Program-made: the position numbers and the translations under genes
The notes under the pieces: generated by a model
What the model saw: only the letters and a program-made list of their open reading frames with translations
What the model was told of the DNA's origin: nothing
The model's database searches: none
Source of the DNA: Saccharina japonica
Lineage: Eukaryota > Sar > Phaeophyceae > Laminariales > Laminariaceae
Direction of reading: 5' to 3'
Assembly (NCBI GenBank): GCA_008828725.1
Contig: MEHQ01003857.1
Location: forward strand, 155,317-219,316
DNA length: 64,000 nt
Shown here: positions 1 to 12,400 of the stretch, in pieces
Numbering within the stretch: position 1 is the first letter of the stretch
Layout of the letters: each line of letters opens with the position of its first letter

Positions 1-35
1 GGTATACCCAACCAAACCCCGGTATGCCCAATACA

Positions 36-214
36 GTAGTGGTCTCTCTCTATTGAGCCAGTGAGCGCCAGCCCAACAATATCGGCAACCGGCACTATAT
101 ACTCCGCACACTACATACCACACTGGTTAATCCCATATCTGCCAAGAGATTTCACTGGCACTATAGCGGGCAGCCGGCACTACCCAACCGGCACTATAGA
201 GGGACCACCACTGC
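36..214. mobile_element. Inverted-repeat element, family G
   Basis: Family G has ends TAGTGGTCCCTCTATAGTGC and CACTATAGAGGGACCACTA, and an interior of repeated GCCGGCACTA words. The first 35 bases of the window (GGTATACCC, GGTATGCCC) look like more of the interior type. Confidence 0.6.
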
Positions 215-1410
215 TACTACTGCGTACCACTCTGTCCAGGGATATTAGCTACATCAGGGCTTTGGGGGTCATATCTTCCGCTTCAGGATCGTAATACGAA
301 GGTTTTTGTTTTTTTAGCTGTGTCCGCCATGAGTTGGAGCAGCTGGGAAGCCCAAAGATGACAAGATAGACCAACATGTCTACCTCACACCTGTCGACAT
401 CAGCAAGGCACACGGAGGTCGCCTGACGTCCGATAGTGCTGTGCCAAGGCACATCGATTTTTTCGGGTTTTTTTTCGGGACTGGAACCAAAACGACAAAA
501 AAAAATCCAATTCCAATTTGTGGACAATCGATCAAAGTTGGACCTTTTTCACACCCACAAGCGAGGTGCGCGAGTCGAAGTGATTAGCGAGCATCACTAC
601 TACTGGAGGTCGTGAGCTCTGCTGGTGGTGTTGTTAATGCTATATGAATGTATAAGCATGCCTCTTTATCCATCTCCAGCGTCGTGGTACCTGGTATGGT
701 GGGCGGTAGGGTGCCAAACGTGATACCAGATGGGTACGTAGCTTATATTTCTGTATATGACAAAACCGGGGATGGTAGCCGCCCATCCCCTGGAAATTCA
801 CTTTTTTGTTGTCGTCTCTTTGTGGTATGAGTTCGTAATAATGCGTCTTTTTCAATAGTCGGCTTCATACTAACCCAAACGTGACAAATGCAGCTTATAT
901 TTATGAACATCCTAACGTAGATAATATTCCTGGAATAGAGTGGTGCCGTTTTTTGGACTTCCCGCCTCAAGAGGGGGAAATCTCGCTGAAAATGTAGAGC
1001 TGAGGAGTGTTTGCCTTGTAGGGGCGGCGCCTAATTTTTATGAGGCTCCTCAATTGATTATAGCATAAGGCGCTCTATTCCTCATTCAAAACACTTGACT
1101 GTAATACGGCACACAAAAAAAACTAAATATTTATATACGAGGCCGACTTTTACTCACCATATTTGGTCCTGTTTGCTACGGACCCACCGTATTATCATAT
1201 ACTGCGGTGTTGAGAGGATATCGTTTTCGATTCTAAGTCGGAATGGAACATGTGCATACCGGTATCACATTACACCATTGTCGGAGGGCAAAGTTAGTAG
1301 TACGAGAAGGACCATACCTGGTACTAAACAGGGGACCAAACGTCGTTAATAAAAATAGGCGTTTTTGGGTGTTCTGTAGGGGTCCTGTTTTATTACTATG
1401 GTCACCCGTA

Positions 1411-1620
1411 AGGGCCCGTTTTAACGAAGAAGAAAATAAATCAATTTGGAAAAAAAGTATTCAAATCCGCTTTTCATTGGTCAACACACGCACCAGCAAC
1501 AAAGATTAGGATCTTCGGGCATAATATTTGGTGCTGGTGCGTGTGTTGACCAATGAGAAGCGAATTTGATTATTTTTTTTTCCAAATTGATTTTTTTATA
1601 TACTCGTTAATATCGGCCCT
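1411..1620. mobile_element. Palindromic family B transposon
   Basis: 210 bp, nearly one long hairpin: AGGGCCCGTTTTAACGAAGA at the left, CTCGTTAATATCGGCCCT at the right, centre around GATCTTCGGGCATAATA, arms carrying ACGCACCAGCA/TGCTGGTGCGT. No coding capacity. Confidence 0.75.
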
Positions 1621-1776
1621 AAATGATAACTGACTTGAACACGATCTTCATTTCATAATCGCTGTGAAACATCACGGATCACCATCATCATCACCATTGA
1701 AGTGGAACATCACCATCATCCATCACTGAAGTGGAACATCACCTTCATCCCTGAAAAACAAAAAACAGCAAAAATG

Positions 1777-1810
<34 letters not shown>

Positions 1811-1821
1811 ACGATCACCAC

Positions 1822-2120
1822 CACTGCTGTTCAGAAAGACAGCAGTACGTAGTGTGTACATAATTTGTAAAATTGAGTTGATTTGTGTCCTCTTCTGAAG
1901 CTTCCCCCAGGCCCCCCCCCCCCCCGGTTAGAAAGACAGCAGTACGTAGTGTGTACATCATTTGTAAAATTGTGTTGATTTGTGTCCTCTTCTGAAGCTT
2001 CCCCCAGGCCCCCCCCCCCCCCGGTTAGAAAGACAGCAGTACGTAGTGTGTACATCATTTGTAAAATTGTGTTGATTTGTGTCCTCTTCTGAAGCTTCCC
2101 CCCGCGCCCCCCCCCCCCCC
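1822..2120. repeat. Three tandem 95-bp units with poly(C) ends
   Basis: Unit: AAAGACAGCAGTACGTAGTG, AATTGTGTTGATTTGTGTCC, TCTTCTGAAGCTTCCCCC and 12-14 C. The units are nearly identical. The array is flanked on the left by A32. Confidence 0.85.
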
Positions 2121-2965
2121 GCCCCCCCTCGCCTCCCGTGGGAACGTCTCCTCCCCAGGGCGCTCTATCAAAACCATACCCTCTTGGCGTTTATTGGCGA
2201 AAGACCGGTAACATCAGCAGAGGAAAACATGCTGCAGTAGCCACAAAAAAGTTATCACAGCTAGTAATAGCAGCTTGCCACCCCTGATCCCCAGCCCCCT
2301 GCACCAAACACGCCACCGACTGCCCGAAAAAAAAAGGAGAACGAAAAAACGCCTTCCTTATATTTTGGGGGGAGTCGGCCCAGCGATTCGTAGATTCACA
2401 GACATAAGACGCCATGAGAAAAACACGACAAAAATTCGCTGTCCCTGCGGCATTGTGAGCTTTTTTTTATTTTTTTTTTCTTTAAAAAAAAATGTTTGGG
2501 TTTTTTTGCTCCCCCCTCCCCCCCCCCCCCCTATGTTCCCGCTATTCGTTCTTCGCCTCTTCCCCTGGAAAGCTTGCGAATGCAACGAAGTTTTTTTTTG
2601 TTTTCAACACGCACCAAAATGTTATTGTACTACCGCTAAGAGTGGGGATACCAACCCCACACAATAAGGGAACAAAAAAATTACTACTACGTACGTATGC
2701 TTTCTGCATGTTTTGGTCTTAAATCATCGCCCATGATCACCAAGATATTATCATGGCAAGATCATCAGCATGATATAATCACAACAACTCTATCATAATC
2801 TCCTCGTCATACGGAGCATCAGCAGCATCTATATATAAAAATCTGTAACAAACAGCTGCACCCCCTCCCCTCCCCGCGTCAAATCTACAATCGAAACCCG
2901 AAATCGAGCTAAACGAAGACGAGACACAGAAAACGGCGACAGCAACCATAGCAACAGACTGTACT

Positions 2966-3165
2966 CAGTGAGGGGAGGCTAAAAAAGTGGAAAACCAGCA
3001 ATGGCTTTTTTTTTCACTTTTCAGCTTGCCCTCGTGCGCCCCGCCCCCGTCTCGCACTCTAGTCCGCAGTAAGGGGAGGCTAAAAAATGGAAAACCAGAA
3101 AGGGCGTTTTCCTTTTTTAGCTTTGCCCTTGTACGCGCCCCCCCCCCCCGATCTCGCGCGCTTGT
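2966..3165. repeat. Two tandem units of about 95 bp
   Basis: Both start AGTAAGGGGAGGCTAAAAA or a variant, with TGGAAAACCAG and a G/C-rich end with CGCCCC and TCTCGC. They lie 3' of metE, possibly in its trailer. Confidence 0.7.
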
Positions 3166-3385
3166 TTTTTTGCACCAAGAGTTTTAGCGAAACCTACAAG
3201 GAAGATACGTGTTTATAGCACGGTAGATGGTTTGTTGATCATCGGTCTTGCACGATACTCGTTGAGCGCTGCACTGCTGCTGTTGACAAGTTCGCCAACA
3301 GCTGCTGCTGCTGCTGTTGCTGCTTCTAGTAGTGGCTTGCTTCGTGGTCAGGAGAGGCGGCGGTGGTGGTGGTGGCGGTGGTGAC

Positions 3386-3451
3386 TTAGTATCCGTTCTG
3401 GGCCCGGACCTTGTGGGTGGCCTCCACCATGTTGCGCAGGGCACCGAACAC
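3386..3451 (-). CDS. metE: metE exon 15 with stop
   Basis: Acceptor TTTTTTCAG after an A/T run. It encodes [20 protein letters not shown] and a final Tyr, then TAA at 3386-3388. It matches the ALANMVQAAQNLRRG end of E. coli MetE. Confidence 0.93.
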   Translation of the reverse strand: MFGALRNMVEATHKVRAQNGY

Positions 3452-6400
3452 CTGAAAAAAAAAAAAAAAAACGGGAGAGAGAAAGAAAGAAAGAAAGAAA
3501 AAAAGGAGAAGGGATTGAAAACAACGTCAGCATTGAAAACAAAAATGGGCTGCCTGGTAAAACAACGGCATGCCATAATCAACATTTTTTTTGTTTCTTT
3601 TTTTGATGGCATGCCATAAAATCAACTTTTTTTGTTTCTTTTTTGATGGCATGCCATAAAATCAACTTTTTTTTTGTTTCTTTTTTCTGTTTTTCTACGT
3701 CTTGACCCCTTTTATTTTCAACATAGCACTACTTTTGTACATAAACTTGTAGACTCCTCTAATTCCAAGTGTTTTTTCCTCACAGTGGACGGTTGATATG
3801 TCGCTATACAGCAGTGGGTATCCCGATTCAAGAGCTCCGAAGATAAGAGCATTCGGGAATGAAGAGCGGTCAAAATCGGCATGTCCCGCCCATGTACTAA
3901 ACACAATGTACTGCCCACTACATATAAGAGCGATGTGTACGAATTAAGGTGTGTGTGTGTTCTTCACATTAAACCTTCCTTTCTACCCGTCGATATCCAG
4001 CACACCCAGTGTCCGTGCCGATTCTTCTATCCTAAAAAGGTACCAGTTCTGTGGTCACAAAACTACGACACAGAGATACTACGCTCAGTGCAGTAAGCAG
4101 AGCAGACAATGCAATGCCATATACGACAGGCAAGACCTACCCTGTTAGCAATCCAGGTGCATGCGAGAGAAAAAGAGAAAAAGAGAAAAAAAAAAAAAAA
4201 AACGGTGGACCATAGTAAATAGGACCCACGGTGTGCACAAAAACCTAAATATTTGCCTATTTGTACTAACAATTTTGTTTGGTTGCTTGATTGTTGATTT
4301 GCTTCAGTATGTTCACTTTTTATTATTTTTCCTTTTCGCTTTTTTTTTTTTTTTTCTCTTTTTCTCTCGCATGCACCTGGATTGCTAGCAGGGTAGGTCT
4401 TGCCTGTCGTATATGGCATTGCATTGTCTGCTCTGCTTACTGCACTGAGCGTAGTATCTCTGTGTCGTAGTTTTGTGACCACAGAACTGGTACCTTTTTA
4501 GGATGAAGAATCGGCACGGACACTGGGTGTGCTGGATGTCGACGGGTAGAAAGGAAGGTTTAATGTGAAGAACACACACACACTAACAATATTTAGTCTT
4601 ATTTACTATGGTCCCCCATATTGGTTAAGAGCGCTTGTTTTGGCTTGGCACGGGCGCAAGCTCTTAAACCGGGGTACCCACCAGTATTTTGTCCCCCAAA
4701 AACTTGGATGCACTTTTGAAAGGGATCGGGGTATACACGGGGTTTCCACAACGAAAAGCATGGCATGTAGTTGAAGGGGATAGTGTTTTGTCCCCGAAAA
4801 CTTGGACGCAATTTTGAAAGGGATCGGGGTATACACGGGGTTTCAACAACGAAAAAGCTGGCATGTAGTTAGAGGGGGTAGTATTTTGTCCCCAAAAACT
4901 TGGGCGCACTTTTGAAAGGGACCGGGGTATACGCGGGGTTTCCACAACGAAAAGCATAGCATGTAGCTAGAGGGGATATGGTATATTTGTGTTTCTCTCA
5001 CCTGAGGCCACGTGCGGGTCTTGAGCCCGCAGTCCGGGTTGCAGACCAGCTGTTCCTTGGGGAGCACCTTGGTGAAGCCTGTCCACGGGGGGGAGGGGTT
5101 GAATTTGTTTTTCATTAGTTTTGGCGTCCCGAAAATGAAACCATATCGTGCTTGTTCCGTTCCGACTTCTCGGAACAAATATCTCCTAAAGTAGCAGCAC
5201 TATCTCCTGTATCGCTGCTCTGAACCGACACATATCCCTCTTTCCTCTTTCAAACGGTGAATTAGTGATTGGGGTATATGGGTATGTAGGAGAGCGTTGC
5301 GGGAGATCCGGAGAATTTTTCTTTTTGAGAAAACGGTCGGTTTGTGGGTGTACTCATGTCGTGCACGGCCGTAGTCATACGACCATGTGGGTGGGGGAGT
5401 ATTTGTATTCAATAATTTAATAAAATTGGTGCTTATATTTCGGTACAGAGTGGTACCTGGTAGGTTTTGGTGTTCACCTTATGTCCTATTTACTATCAGT
5501 CCCCCGCGATATATCTAGGGCATTCATGCAACTGCACAACAGCGCATCACAAGGGGAGAATATGCATCAACCCAAAAGATGCAAGGGGGGGGATACGTGG
5601 ATGCAGATTATCTATAGCCCCTTCATCTGTCTTGATCGGTTGAAACCGAGGTTCACCGTCCACACGCCGCGCCAAGGGCGGCAGAGGTGCACCATGTTTT
5701 TGCCTCATAAGGGTGGTCACTTGAGAAGATATATACCTCACTCAGACCCGTTTTTGGAGGCAAGTAAAAGTGCTACCCGATAAAAAAAAACCACGCCGTA
5801 AGTATAAAATGAAAAATATTGCATCACAAGAATGAAATTCCGACGGTTTCGGATTAAGGAGGCTTTAATAGGTCATTCAGAAAACGTTTCAGCCAAAAAG
5901 TGTCACTGGGATCACGATCGTAGCACGCATGTCTATATACCGTAGGTCCTATTTATGAATATTCTATGAGGTACAGTACCTCTATCGTATGTAGCACGGG
6001 TCGGAGACAAGCCTTCCGTCTCCTCTCCACCACTTCCGCGATGGAAAACCACAAAAAAAAAACTCCTATCCTCTAAGCCTATCAACAGCAGCAGCTACCA
6101 GTTTCGTGTGCCCTTCGCTCTCTTTCTCTGATAGCGCGGCTCGGCACGAAACAGACAAGAGCAAAAACTGAATGAGCACTGCTGTGCTTCTGCTGTAACG
6201 GTTCGACGCATGCTGCGATAGAGGTGCACCATGTTTTTTTCTGAGCTCCTCACTTACGGAGCGTCATATACTTCACTCAAAAAATACTTTTGGAGGAAAA
6301 ATAAAACTGCTGTCGGATGAGAAATCTCATGGCCGAAGTATACTCTGAAACATTATTCGTCACAAAAATGAAAGTCCGACGAATTTGGGTTAAGGAGCCC

Positions 6401-9400
6401 GATCGTTCAGAAATCGGTTCAGCCAAAAAGTGCTACCTCTACCGTAGCACGCGTCGTTCGTCCACTTACTCTCGAGCTTCTCCTGCAGGAAGTCCACGGG
6501 GGGCACAACAGGGGAGTGGATGTCGTACAGCCCGGGTCCCAGGCCCTTCTTGTAGTCGAACTCCTTGAACGCCTGGAGGGTAGTGTTGTCGCTGCGAGCT
6601 GGAATACACGAGGAGGGGGGGGGGGGCGAAAGAAGCATGCGGAAGGAGGGAGGGAGGGAGGGAGGGATGCCAACTCGTGTTAGATACGTAGGATATCGCA
6701 AGTTTGCGATATACTCAAGTATCGGAATATCGAACTTTCGGGTGTATCGAAATGTTGAAATCGGAGGGAATCTTGCAGACTAGTGTTAGATATGGTATCG
6801 AAAAATTCGAGCTATCCATGTATCTTGGCCGTAAGGTAGATGAAAAAAATACTGGCAAATGTACTGGTGAGGTTCGATCAGTGGAATACTACTGCCAGTA
6901 CATGCTGTGGCCAGTGCCCGGCCCTAGTTACTTACCGTTCTCGATGCTGTTGACGTCCGCGTCCAGCCTGTCGATGGCGCCCATGCAGTCCTCGAAGTCG
7001 CAGTAGCACATGTGGGTGTGGATCGAGGTCGCCGGCTTGGCGATAGCGGTAGCTAGAAGGAAGGAGTCCACCGCCCACTTGAGGTACACTGGAAATCGGA
7101 ATGGGGGGGGGGGTACTCATTCGTTGGTTGCCTTAGTCATGTGACCGTTGACCATGCCTCCCTTTCGAGACGGAGCATCGTTCCTACTCCTATTAATAGT
7201 AGAGACACCACCTCCCAATAGTCTAGGCGCTCATTACGTTGATTTTATAAGGCATTTCTCGTATATAACTAATAAGACGCGAACCCTAAAAGGCATTTCT
7301 CGTATACAACGGTACATACCTCCCTTCTTCTCAGCCTTGAGAGGCAGGCCCTCCCTGAGGGCAGGCTCGTCCACTTGAATCACCTTGCACCCCGCGGCTT
7401 CGAGGTCTGCCACCTCGTCCGATAGAGCCAGGGCAATCTGGAACGCCTGTGTTTCCCCACGAGAACGGTTTTTGTGGTTCGGCGCACAGTCGAGGTGGCA
7501 AATGTATAGCGGAGAAGTGGGGGGGGGGCATTTTCATGCATGGCCGTAGTCGTATGACCTTTTAAGAGGGGGGTGCATGATATGATGATAAATGGTATAA
7601 TACATACATGTGTAGATTATGTGCCTCAGGACAGGTCATTGATTCCCACTTGAGTTGGAGAAAATCAGGGCAGGGCCCACCAAAACCGAAAAGAAGGAGG
7701 AGGTATACCGTTTTCTGGCAGTATTTTTAGATCAGACGCGTGCTATGACAGAGGTATATACGAAACACATTTTTGTTTGAAATATTTTCTGAAATGATCG
7801 GGCTCCGTTTACTAACCCGAAACCGTCAGAACGTCCATCCTTTTTTTTTTAGTCAGTATAGTAACCCAAAACCGTCAGAACGTCCATCCTTTTTTTTTAG
7901 TCGGTATATTGACCCAAAACCGTCAGAACGTCCATCCTTTTTTTTTAGTCAGTATAGTAACTTAAAACCGTCAGAGCGCCCATCCTTTTTTTTTTGCCCA
8001 AAACCGTCAGAACGTCCATCCTTTTTTTTTTAGTCAGTAGAGTAACCCAAAACCGTCAGAACGTCCATCCTTTTTTTGTTTTTTGCAGTATTTTTGTTTT
8101 TTCAACTCGGGGGGCACGAGATTGTTCATTGGATTGTACTTTCGTTTACTTTTTCTTGAAAATCATTTTTTGGCTACTATTAGTATAGAGCTCCTCAAGT
8201 GACCCCCCATCCAAGGAAAAAAATCTTGGTGCACTTCTACCGCTAAATGCGTCACCATGCCGTTTTCTGTTCACACGGGATCTAGATCCTTCAGGTCTGC
8301 ACGGTCTAGCTCTTCCTCTGCCTGGTGGTTTACACGAGGACAGCAGGTTTCATTTTGTGGCGCGCGATATAGGTGGCAGGTACCGTATGACACTGTATAC
8401 CACACCCCCTCGGACGAATTTCAACGCTGATTTGCTCGACGACCGGTCGAGCGCTAACCCCGAGCAACCCTTCTATGGAAATATCTCGACGAGATGCTCC
8501 GAAAGCCGCCTTTTTCGATGTCTTGTGCCCCCCTGGTTACGGAGAACATTCGCTTTGAAATTCACCCCAGGGGGTGTGATATACAATGTCATATACGGTA
8601 GGTTAGAGCACTGGGGTACAGCATGTGGTGAATAAAAATCGCACCCGGCTATATTATAGATGCTGCGGAATAGCACAAGCAAGGGTAAGGGAAGGTGGTA
8701 TAAACTCTTAAAAATGATTCAGACGTACTGCTGCATACAATACCAACATTGACGCTCGAATTATACTCTAGTTTTAGAGTCAAGGTAATACTATTTTGGA
8801 CCAGGTACCTCCCGTGTGATTAAAAACAAAAACAAGGGAAACAAAAACAAAAAAAACACTCACACCCAAATAAGGTGTACATATTGTACCTCCGTTTTTT
8901 TTTACTATTGACGAGTATAAGGTACAGTGGTAGTAGTAGTAGTAGGAGGAGGAGGAGTCTTACCTGCTCCTTGCGAGAGACGTCGAGGCGGGGGAAGGAC
9001 CAGTTGAGGATGGTCACGGGGCCCGTAAGCATCCCCTTAACAGGGCGGGACGTCAACGCCTGAGCCACCTTGAACTCCCTCGTGGTCATCGCGCTGGGGC
9101 GGGCCACGTCCCCGTGGATGATCGGGGGGCGGACGCACCGGCTTCCGTAGGACTGGAAAACAATACAGTGAAAGAGCGGGGGGAGGGGGGCGTGAGGTGG
9201 GGGAAGAAGGGGGTACTCATGTCGTGCACGGCCGTAGTCATATGACCATTAACCCTCGCATCCCTACAATGCCGGGACGGAGCACGTTGGGTTTTCACCA
9301 ACCAGGCAGACATTGCTTGCACCAAGCGCGAAGCGCCGTGAGGTATTGGGCGAGTCGCATGGAGGGTGAGCTGCATCCTGCTAAGAACCGCCTCTGAGGC

Positions 9401-12400
9401 GGACTTGCATATGGACGACAGCTTCAATGAGTTAATTTAATTTCTGGTGTGGCCACTTCCGGAGACAGCAATGGGTTTTACTATGTAACTGCCTCGCGGA
9501 CGCCTTACCATATTAACACTACGTGAAACGACCATTCCCCTTGTGCGGAACAAAGGTTCTCCACCCCGCACAAATGATCTACTCGACCGCCAGCTTTGGT
9601 GACCGCCAAAAAAAANGGGGGTGCATGATAATGATGATAAATGGTATAATACATACATGTGTAGATTATGTGCCTCAGGACAGGCCATTGATTCCCACTT
9701 GAGTTGTAGAAAATCAGGGCAGGGCCCACCAAAACCGAAAAGAAGGAGGAGGTATACCGTTTTCTGGCAGTATGTTCAAATCAGACGCGTGCTACGATAG
9801 AGGTATACGTTTGAATTTTATTTTTCCCAAATTAAATTTATTTTATACTCGTTAATATGGGCCTTTTATTACTTTTCGTTTTTCGTTATGTTTTTTTTAC
9901 GTGGGGGCCACGAGATTGTTCATCGGATTGTGCACTTTCGTTTTTTTTTTCTGTGAAAATCCTTTTTTGACTTGCTATTTGTATAGAGCTCCTCAAGTGA
10001 CCCCCCATCCAAGGAAAAAAAAAGTTGGTGCACCTCTACCGCTACATGCGTCACCATGCCGTTTTCTGTTCACACAGGATCTAGATCCTTCAGGTCTGCG
10101 CGGTCTAGCTCTTCTCTGCCCAGTGGTTTACACGAGGACAGCAGGTTTCATTTTGTGGCGCACGATATAGGTGGCAGGTACCGTATATGACACTGTATAC
10201 CACACCCCCTCGGACAAATTTCAACGCTGATTTGCTCGACAACCGGTCGAGCGCTAACCCCGAGCGACCCTTCTATGGAAATATCTCGACGAGATGCTCC
10301 GAAAGCCGCCTTTTTCGTTGTCTGTGCCCCCCTGGTTACGGAAAAAAATGGCTTCGAAATTTACCCCAGGGGGTGTGATATACACTGTCATATACGGTAG
10401 GGCACTGGGGTATAACATGTGGTGAATGAAAATCGCACCCGGCTCTATTATAGATGCTGCCGAATAGCACAAGCAAGGGAAGGGAAGGTGGTATAAACTC
10501 TTAAAAATGATTCAGACGTACTGCTGCATACAATACCAACATTGGCGCTCGAATCATACTCTAGTTTTAGAATCAAGGTAATACTATTATGGACCAGCTA
10601 CCTCCCGTGTGATAAAAAACAAAAACAAGGGAAACAAAAAAAACATTCACACCCAAATAAGGTGTACATATTGTACCTCCGTTTTTTTTTACTATTGACG
10701 GGTATAAGGTACAGTGGTAGTAGTAGTAGTAGTAGTAGGAGGAGGAGTCTTACCTGCTCCTTGCGAGAGACGTCGAGGCGGGGGAAGGACCAGTTGAGGA
10801 TGGTCACGGGGCCCGTAAGCATCCCCTTAACAGGGCGGGACGTCAACGCCTGAGCCACCTTGAACTCCCTCGTGGTCATCGCGTGGGGCGGGCCACGTCC
10901 CGTGGTATATCGGGGGGCGGACGCACCGGCTTCCGTAGGACTGGTAAACAATACAGTGAAAGAGCGGGGGGGGGGGGGGGTGGGTGGGAAAGGGACTCAT
11001 ATCGTGCACGGCCGTAGTCGTATGGCCATAGACCCTCGCATCCCTACAATGCCGGGACGGAGCACGTTGGGTTTTCACCACACAGAGTGTACTCATTTGT
11101 TGCTTGCCTTAGTCATTTGACCATTGACCACGCATCCCTTTCGAGACGGAGCACCGTTCCTACTCCTAATAGAGACACCTCCAACATTTGGGCGCTCATT
11201 ACGTTGTTTCCTTATTACAAAGAAACGTTTTGCTAATCTATCCCCTTCCTGTTTCGCCGCCTGTGGCCACCATCTATCTCCTAAGATAGCGATCGTTCTC
11301 GCTACTACTAGGTACAACTCCAGCACTCGTCTATATCCCCTTCTAACCCTCTCCTGTAATACATTTCCCACCAGTGAGTCACTCGAAGGGAGGTGTATTC
11401 ATTGACGCACCAGTGCGGGGCGGGGGTGTATCTGTATGCATGGCGTTGTCGCGAGGGGGAGGGGGGGGGGGTACTCTTTGTTGCTTGCCTTAGTCATTTG
11501 ACCATTGACCACGCATCCTTTCGAGACGGAGCACCGTTCCTACTCCTAATAGAGACACCTCCAACACTTGGGCGCTCATTACGTTGTTTCCATATATTAC
11601 AAAGAAACCTTTTGCTAATCTTATCCCCTTCCTGCTTCGCCGCCTGTGGCCACCATCTATCTCCCAAGATAGCGATCGTTTTCTCGCTACTATTTAGTGT
11701 ACCAAACTGCTCCATGTCACACTCGTCTATTTTCCTCATCTCCTCCTCAAGCACATCCCTTTCCTCCTTGTACCTTTCACATTCTCCCACTATGTGAACT
11801 CTACTCTCTATGGCTTTGCCACATGGGCACATCTGTGCATCTACTCCCTCCTCCTCCCGGCTACTGGTATACCTCCTTCTTTCTGGCAGGTCAGGCAGCC
11901 AGGGAGGAGGGAGAGGAGCCTACTATGTGACCCCGGATCTGAGTTACGACTATTACGGTGGACCATAGTAAACACTAGTAAATAGGACCAAATATTGTTG
12001 GTAAAAATAGGTAAATATATAGCTTTTTTCGTGTACCGTAGGTTCTATTTACTAGTATTTACGGGGGACCATAATAAGGGCCCGTTTTAACAAAGAAGAA
12101 GAAAAAATCAATTTGAAAAAAATATATTCAAATCCGCTTTTCAGTGGGGAACACACGCACCAGCACCGAAGATTAGGATCTTGGGGGCATAATATTTGGT
12201 GCTGTTGCGTGTGTTGACCAATGAAAAGCGAATTTGTTTTTTTTTTTTTTTCCAATTTGAATTTATTTTATACTCGTTAATTCGGGCCCTAAGAGAGATA
12301 GAGAGAGAGAGAGAAAAAAAGTAAGGGGTGAAGAAAGGCAGTACATAGGATCGGGATTTCGACTGTGGAGGGAAAAGAAAGAAGGGTGAAAGCGGGTCGG

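Larger units (their letters stand above)
7568..9300. repeat. Segmental duplication, copy A (holds intact metE exon 10)
   Basis: It begins with a G run and GTGCATGATATGATG and ends in the S-family retroposon. It aligns through most of its length with 9617-11080, including transposon A3/A4, element D1/D2, a GTA microsatellite and metE exon 10. Only this copy has the expanded minisatellite inside its A element; only copy B has a family B insert there. Confidence 0.85.
9617..11080. repeat. Segmental duplication, copy B (holds damaged metE exon 10)
   Basis: Direct, adjacent duplicate of 7568-9300. The junction is a single ambiguous base at 9616 next to an A run and a G run. It differs by small indels and by two transposon-level differences, as expected either for an old duplication or for two alleles laid end to end. 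Confidence 0.85.

Noticed and set aside
9086-9427. Conserved-looking frame reading [20 protein letters not shown] in many S copies
   Set aside because: The frame recurs because the DNA repeat recurs. Indels and stops differ between copies and no domain is recognised.
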